This document shows positions 6,087 through 9,957 of a stretch of 9,957 bases of DNA, piece by piece. The notes beneath the pieces were generated by a model. It had not been told where the DNA came from, searched no databases, and was given only the letters and a program-made list of their open reading frames with translations. The stretch is from contig DAHVVW010000043.1 of the NCBI GenBank assembly GCA_027357125.1, positions 1 to 9,957 of the forward strand, given 5' to 3'. Within the stretch, counting starts at the first letter, position 1; every line of letters starts with the position of its first letter. This stretch comes from Clostridiales bacterium (lineage in GTDB: Bacteria; Bacillota; Desulfitobacteriia; Desulfitobacteriales; Desulfitobacteriaceae). Made by a program: the position numbers and the translations under genes.

Positions 6087-6150
6087 AGTGTCGAACCCCT
6101 TCCTTTTTCGTTTGTGCGAACATCTTTTTAATACCCCGTTGTTTGTAATA

Positions 6151-6179
6151 AATATAATATAATACTTATTATAAGTCAA
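6151..6179 (-). promoter_or_regulatory. Promoter of rubrerythrin
   Basis: On the minus strand, TTGACT (6174-6179), a 17-base spacer, and TATATT (6151-6156), each matching 5 of 6 consensus bases. Transcription would start near 6144, about 58 bases upstream of the ATG. This is the strongest promoter in the window. Confidence 0.75.
6160..6174 (-). promoter_or_regulatory. PerR-like operator in the rubrerythrin promoter
   Basis: The minus strand reads TTATAATAAGTATTA. Against the Bacillus PerR consensus TTATAAT-N-ATTATAA, the left half matches 7 of 7 and the right half 5 of 7. It fills the spacer between -35 and -10, where a repressor would block RNA polymerase. The same bases also form a perfect 16-base palindrome (6158-6173). 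PerR repression of reverse rubrerythrins is known in Clostridium acetobutylicum. AT-rich promoter DNA makes chance matches easier, so confidence is moderate. Confidence 0.5.
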
Positions 6180-6183
6180 TAGC

Positions 6184-6208
6184 TTTGCTTTGAATTTTTC
6201 CAAGCAAA
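6184..6208. repeat. Inverted repeat between cca and rubrerythrin
   Basis: TTTGCTT (6184-6190) and AAGCAAA (6202-6208) are perfect complements. After one mismatch, GAA/TTC continues the stem to a 3-base TTT loop. It starts about 12 bases after the cca stop and ends 5 bases before the rbr -35. No T-run follows on either strand. It could be a weak cca terminator or a second operator for rbr. Confidence 0.4.
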
Positions 6209-6219
6209 CAATCGCGGAC

Positions 6220-7821
6220 TTATTCTCTCCGAAACCTTTGCTGCCGCCACGCCGGGGGAGTATGGACAAAATCCTTATACTCCTTTGCCAAAAGCTCCTC
6301 ATTGCTTAAATCAAAGCCCTCATCCAAAATCGCCCTCTGCCTGAGATAATTCTTGAAGCGGCCATAATCCTCGCCATTGATCCCAAACTCCTGCGCTATT
6401 CTCTGCAACGGCTCCCATTCGAGTTCTTGCCAGCGTTTTTCGATAGCGATACTCGCAGTTCTTATACTCTCTTGAATGAAGGAAAACTTCTCTTCATCCC
6501 CTTCAGCCCGTTCCTTGCCGCCAAAAAAGTCTGCTTGCCACAGTTCTAAAAGGTTATCGACCCTGGCGGCTGCAAAACCGCGGCCGTCCCACCCGTGCTC
6601 CCAGGCAAAACGCTGCGCCTTCTCGGCAATAGAAGCCCTTCCCCTTTCTCCTCTTAACTCACTCATGAAAGTAAGCGTGCCAGTCATATGATTCTCGATT
6701 AAATAGAGCAGTTCTTTCTCCCCATGCTCTTGTTCCAAAAACATCGACCAGCGAAAACGGGGGAGAATTTGTTTTACGAGGCAGGCACTTTCCCGTTCAT
6801 GCCCCAAGAAATGCCGTTTCCCGTCCGGCACCCAGGCAAAGCCTCCTTTTTTACCGCTCCCAGGCTTAATTTGTTTAACCTGAATTACTTCAGGGTAATG
6901 ATCGAGCCTGGCCCCGCGTACAGCCACTGAACGCCCCCGCCAGCTCTCAAGATTCCTTCCGCTAAGCTTATATTCTCCAAGGAAAAAATTACCCCCACGC
7001 GCCTCCAGTTTACCCCAGACATCACACTCGTGGCTCGCAGTTTCCCATTTGCCGGTGTCGTGAAATAGGCCTGCCAACCTGAGCAATAGTCGAGGCGGGG
7101 TATTTCTTAAGACATGGAGGGTATGTTCCCAGGCATCTTTTGAATGGTAGCGGTTTTGTACCAAACCTTGAAGCCTGGTTAACTCCGGTATGTACAACTT
7201 AAAATATCCAAGTTCATTGAGCAGGCGCACAGCGCGCTCAACCTCTTCCAGCAACAGAATCTTGCCCAGTTCCTCAGTCACGCGCTCGCTAGCCGTTTCA
7301 GACAAGCGGGAGATTAACTCAAGGGCGGCCTCCCAAGTCCCTTCCTCCACCTTAAAGCCATAACCAACAGCCAGGCGCACCATGCGCAAAATCCTCAGAG
7401 GGTCTTCCGCAAGCCGCTGCTTGGCATCCCCGCACCCTCTAAGAACTTTATCTTCTAAATCCTTGGCACCGTCCAACGGGTCTATAAGTTCCCGGCTGGC
7501 GGGATCAAGGTATAAAGCATTAACAGTGAAATCTCTGCGTAAGGCATCATTTTCGATACTCCCGCGCATTTCCGTAAAATCAAGACGTTCCTGCTCGTGA
7601 AAAAGAGTAACCGTTTGCTGATGCGCTCCCAAAATATGCGGGTGATATCCCCACTCCCGCAACGCTGTAGCCAGATCCGGCAGAGGTTTAGAGACCACCG
7701 CATCCAGGTCGTGAGCAGGTGTCCCCATCTTAAGGTCGCGCACTGCTCCTCCGACCACATACACTGGTGCTAAGGATCTTACCTTAGTTAGTACTTCTTG
7801 TTGAAAAGGAGTGCCTAGCAT
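6220..7821 (-). CDS. cca: CCA-adding tRNA nucleotidyltransferase / poly(A) polymerase family, with HD-domain insertion
   Basis: A 533-residue enzyme that most likely adds or repairs the 3' CCA of tRNA. The nucleotidyltransferase head has GGAVRD (24-29), the metal-binding D38 and D40 in HDLDAVV, and RRDFTVNA (95-102). The RNA- and nucleotide-binding neck has RLAEDPLRILRMVRLA (136-151). An HD phosphohydrolase-like domain follows, with H233 and the pair H254-D255 in LFHDTGK. About 75 residues (about 259-335) then interrupt the HD domain before it resumes at RHFLGHERESA. The start is ATG 7821, 6 bases after GGAGG (7828-7832); a TTG one codon earlier lies too close to that site. It follows the lipid kinase by 29 bases and is probably co-transcribed with it. 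A pure poly(A) polymerase or a CC-adding partner enzyme cannot be excluded. Confidence 0.88.
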   Translation of the reverse strand: MLGTPFQQEVLTKVRSLAPVYVVGGAVRDLKMGTPAHDLDAVVSKPLPDLATALREWGYHPHILGAHQQTVTLFHEQERLDFTEMRGSIENDALRRDFTVNALYLDPASRELIDPLDGAKDLEDKVLRGCGDAKQRLAEDPLRILRMVRLAVGYGFKVEEGTWEAALELISRLSETASERVTEELGKILLLEEVERAVRLLNELGYFKLYIPELTRLQGLVQNRYHSKDAWEHTLHVLRNTPPRLLLRLAGLFHDTGKWETASHECDVWGKLEARGGNFFLGEYKLSGRNLESWRGRSVAVRGARLDHYPEVIQVKQIKPGSGKKGGFAWVPDGKRHFLGHERESACLVKQILPRFRWSMFLEQEHGEKELLYLIENHMTGTLTFMSELRGERGRASIAEKAQRFAWEHGWDGRGFAAARVDNLLELWQADFFGGKERAEGDEEKFSFIQESIRTASIAIEKRWQELEWEPLQRIAQEFGINGEDYGRFKNYLRQRAILDEGFDLSNEELLAKEYKDFVHTPPAWRQQRFRRE

Positions 7822-7850
7822 CAAAAACCTCCGTAAAAATGATAAGAAGA

Positions 7851-8735
7851 TTAATGGAAAACAGAAATTTTCGGACCAATCCTAATATGCCACGGACTTT
7901 CCGAACCGCACTCTCCATCGAGATCGGAAGTCAGCGGCCGGTCTGTCTGTACAATAATTTCCTCAGTCTGAAACTGCTCAATCTTCCCGCTCGCATCCTT
8001 CTCCCCACGCAGCAGGCTGAATAAAATGCGCACAACTTCTGGCCATCCGCTCTGGCGCACTAACAAGATATCAAGCTTGCCATCAGAGAGTGATGCCCGC
8101 GGCATCAACTGCCTCAATCCTCCTACGGAAAGGCCGTTAACTGCTAAGAGCAGCATGACTTCTTCCTGATGATGCTCACTCTCTAATTTATATTCAAGCT
8201 TGAACGGGCGGAACGATGGTATGCTTTCCAACCCTTTAAGATAATAGGCGAGCTGGCCCAAGACGTTCTTAACGCGCACGTCAACTTTCTGCGAAACGTC
8301 AGTTAAAAGCCCGGCACTGGCAACATTGACAAAATAACGGGCATTGACCACACCTAAATCCATAGAAAATATTCTTCCCTGGTTAATGACAGAACAGGCT
8401 TCAAGTATGGTGCGCGGCAGGTGCAAAGCAAAAGCCAAGTCATTGGCAGTACCAACAGGCAAAATTCCTAAAGCAGGCCGCTTGCTCTCTTTAATCTTCA
8501 TCAGTCCGTTGACAGCATGATGAATACTTCCGTCCCCTCCGGCTACTACCAGTGTTTGAACATCAGAGGACTTGGCCGCAGTGGTTTCGATATCTTCCGG
8601 GGAATCGGCACGGTGCACACTTACCTCATAGCCGCCTTCCTGAAAGGTTTGAATAATGGCATCAAGCGAACCGACTGCTTTGCGGCGGCCTGCATGGGGA
8701 TTATAAATAATACGCAGATGCTTACTTTTTCTCAC
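7851..8735 (-). CDS. Diacylglycerol/lipid kinase, YegS/BmrU family
   Basis: A 294-residue soluble kinase that phosphorylates a membrane lipid such as diacylglycerol, working at the inner face of the membrane. Visible motifs are NPHAG (12-16), the nucleotide-binding GGDGS (66-70), GTANDLA (95-101), the FVNVASAG segment (135-142), SDGKLDI (217-223) and the C-terminal catalytic-region DGE (273-275). The length is typical of Gram-positive DgkB-like proteins. In these bacteria such enzymes recycle diacylglycerol released during lipoteichoic acid synthesis; that role here is inferred. The start is GTG 8735, with AAGTAGG 5 bases upstream and a further GAGGAAAG before it. No promoter is evident in the 74-base gap after the aminopeptidase gene, so read-through from that gene is possible. 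Confidence 0.92.
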   Translation of the reverse strand: MRKSKHLRIIYNPHAGRRKAVGSLDAIIQTFQEGGYEVSVHRADSPEDIETTAAKSSDVQTLVVAGGDGSIHHAVNGLMKIKESKRPALGILPVGTANDLAFALHLPRTILEACSVINQGRIFSMDLGVVNARYFVNVASAGLLTDVSQKVDVRVKNVLGQLAYYLKGLESIPSFRPFKLEYKLESEHHQEEVMLLLAVNGLSVGGLRQLMPRASLSDGKLDILLVRQSGWPEVVRILFSLLRGEKDASGKIEQFQTEEIIVQTDRPLTSDLDGECGSESPWHIRIGPKISVFH

Positions 8736-8809
8736 CTGTACCTACTTCTTTCCTCAAGAAACTATTAGCTCATGACCTTAACTAACTCTCCTGCTAACGC
8801 AGCCTACCC

Positions 8810-9925
8810 TCATTTAAGGTTCTCCGGATTTAGTCCTTCTAATTCGGGTACAACAAAGCGCCCGTCTTTGCGTATCAGCACATCGTCAAAATATATTTCC
8901 CCACCACCGTATTCCGGGCGCTGAATGCACACCAAATCCCAGTGGATAGCGGATTTATTGCCATTATCACACTCGTCATAACAGGATCCGGGCGTAAAAT
9001 GGAAACTCCCGTCAATCTTCTCGTCAAAAAGTGTATCTTTCATCGGGGTCAAGATATAGGGATTAACCCCGAGGGCAAATTCCCCAATGTAGCGCGCTCC
9101 CTCGTCAGTGTTGAATACATTCTCAATGCGCTCAGTGTCATTAGAGTCAGCCTTTACTATCCTGCCGTTTTCAAACTCGAGACTGACCGAGTCATAGGTA
9201 AACCCTTGATAGACAGCCGGCGTGTTATAAGTGATTTTTCCGTTTACAGAATTCCTGAGCGGTGCGGTAAATATCTCCCCATCTGGGATGTTAACATGCC
9301 CGTCACATTTTATCGCCGGCATTCCTTTGATTGAAAAGCTCAGATCCGTTCCCGGCCCCACGAGGTGAACCTTGTCCGTACGCTCCATTAAATCTTTTAG
9401 GGGGTCCATCGCCTTGGACATCTTGCTGTAATCAAGGTTGCATACGTCAAAATAGAAGTCCTCAAACCCCTCAATGCTCATGTTCGCTAGCTGAGACATG
9501 GAATAGTTCGGGTAGCGCAGAACGCACCAGCGCGTGTGCGGAACCCTTTGCTCGGAATGCACAGGTTTGGAATAATAGGACGCGTAGATTTTCATCTTAT
9601 CGCCCGCAACATCCGCCCATTCATTGATGTTATCCCCCGAGCGCACACCGATGTACGCCTGCATCTCGTTCATCCTAGCCCTGTCCCAGCGGGCCATCGC
9701 TTCAGCCTGTTCCACTGTCATCCCTTTTAATATTTCCCGCATTAAGGTATGATTGGTGATAGACAAAAACGGCACTCCACCCGCCTGGTAAGCGGTACGG
9801 ACCAGGGCCTGGGCCAGCGGTATTTCCAGCCCGGCCACTTCAATGAGGATCTTCTCTCCCTGTTTTAAGCCAATCGCATAATTAATTAGATTGTCAGCCA
9901 ATTTTTCTATCCGTGCATCCTTCAT
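8810..9925 (-). CDS. M29-family metallo-aminopeptidase (AmpS/PepS/AmpT type)
   Basis: A cytoplasmic aminopeptidase that removes N-terminal residues from peptides with two catalytic metal ions. The 371-residue sequence has the family metal ligands in order: E217 in IPDGEIFTAP, E282 in IGEFALG, H309 in GSFHFTPG, Y316, and H328 with D330 in AIHWDLV. The spacing follows that of AmpT-like enzymes. The length is slightly under the usual 400-410 residues. The histidine motif FHFTPG differs a little from the commoner HIAFG. The ATG at 9925 is preceded 7 bases upstream by AAAGGGG. Only 32 bases upstream remain, so its promoter is not visible. It is the first gene of the minus-strand run leading to the lipid kinase, but no clear terminator or promoter separates or joins them. 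Confidence 0.92.
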   Translation of the reverse strand: MKDARIEKLADNLINYAIGLKQGEKILIEVAGLEIPLAQALVRTAYQAGGVPFLSITNHTLMREILKGMTVEQAEAMARWDRARMNEMQAYIGVRSGDNINEWADVAGDKMKIYASYYSKPVHSEQRVPHTRWCVLRYPNYSMSQLANMSIEGFEDFYFDVCNLDYSKMSKAMDPLKDLMERTDKVHLVGPGTDLSFSIKGMPAIKCDGHVNIPDGEIFTAPLRNSVNGKITYNTPAVYQGFTYDSVSLEFENGRIVKADSNDTERIENVFNTDEGARYIGEFALGVNPYILTPMKDTLFDEKIDGSFHFTPGSCYDECDNGNKSAIHWDLVCIQRPEYGGGEIYFDDVLIRKDGRFVVPELEGLNPENLK

Positions 9926-9957
9926 GTTAAAGCCCCTTTCTCGCGAGTCATTAACAA

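Noticed and set aside
6087..6302. 72-residue N-terminal extension of rubrerythrin
   Set aside because: It overlaps the end of cca and the rbr promoter. The rubredoxin domain starts at the ATG at 6086, which has a good ribosome site.
9940..9947. CTCGCGAG palindrome upstream of the M29 peptidase
   Set aside because: Eight bases of self-complementarity is too short to distinguish from chance, and the window ends just beyond it.

Overview
The window looks like chromosomal DNA of an anaerobic Gram-positive bacterium of the class Clostridia, probably Peptococcaceae-like. The evidence is a short putative-type aconitase, a reverse-type rubrerythrin behind a PerR-like operator, AGGAGG-like ribosome binding sites, AT-rich intergenic DNA and moderately GC-rich genes. 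This placement rests on gene content and protein style, not on a database comparison. I see no phage, transposon, CRISPR, tRNA or rRNA.

Left part (1-4229). A truncated FmdB-type zinc-ribbon gene runs off the left edge on the minus strand. It is divergent from a 639-residue aconitase on the plus strand. Next come an Lrp/AsnC-type regulator and a class I/II PLP aminotransferase, overlapping by 4 bases (GTGA) and so probably translationally coupled. The regulator's own start is at 2575, behind a good ribosome binding site.

Middle (4230-6220). Everything coding is on the minus strand: queG (epoxyqueuosine reductase, last stages of tRNA queuosine synthesis) and a rubredoxin-first (reverse) rubrerythrin. 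queG converges on the aminotransferase with only 17 bases between stop codons, and a plus-strand terminator lies inside queG's last codons. The 325-base gap between rbr and queG holds two opposed intrinsic terminators. One fits rbr. The other points along the plus strand, where no gene precedes it, and sits about 60 bases after an extended -10 promoter. I interpret this stretch as a small-RNA gene of about 85 nt. It carries a pyrimidine tract that could pair with the ribosome binding site of the Lrp-type gene.

Right part (6220-9957). A minus-strand run reads, in transcription order, M29-family aminopeptidase, diacylglycerol/lipid kinase, and CCA-adding tRNA nucleotidyltransferase. The last two are 29 bases apart and probably co-transcribed. 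The nucleotidyltransferase carries an unusual insertion of about 75 residues inside its HD domain, resembling a small beta-rich (OB-like) module. Rubrerythrin follows but has its own promoter with a PerR-like box.

Most genes are ordinary housekeeping or oxidative-stress functions. The items most worth a second look are the orphan small RNA, the domain insertion in the nucleotidyltransferase, and the PerR-like operator. No wholly new multi-gene system is evident.
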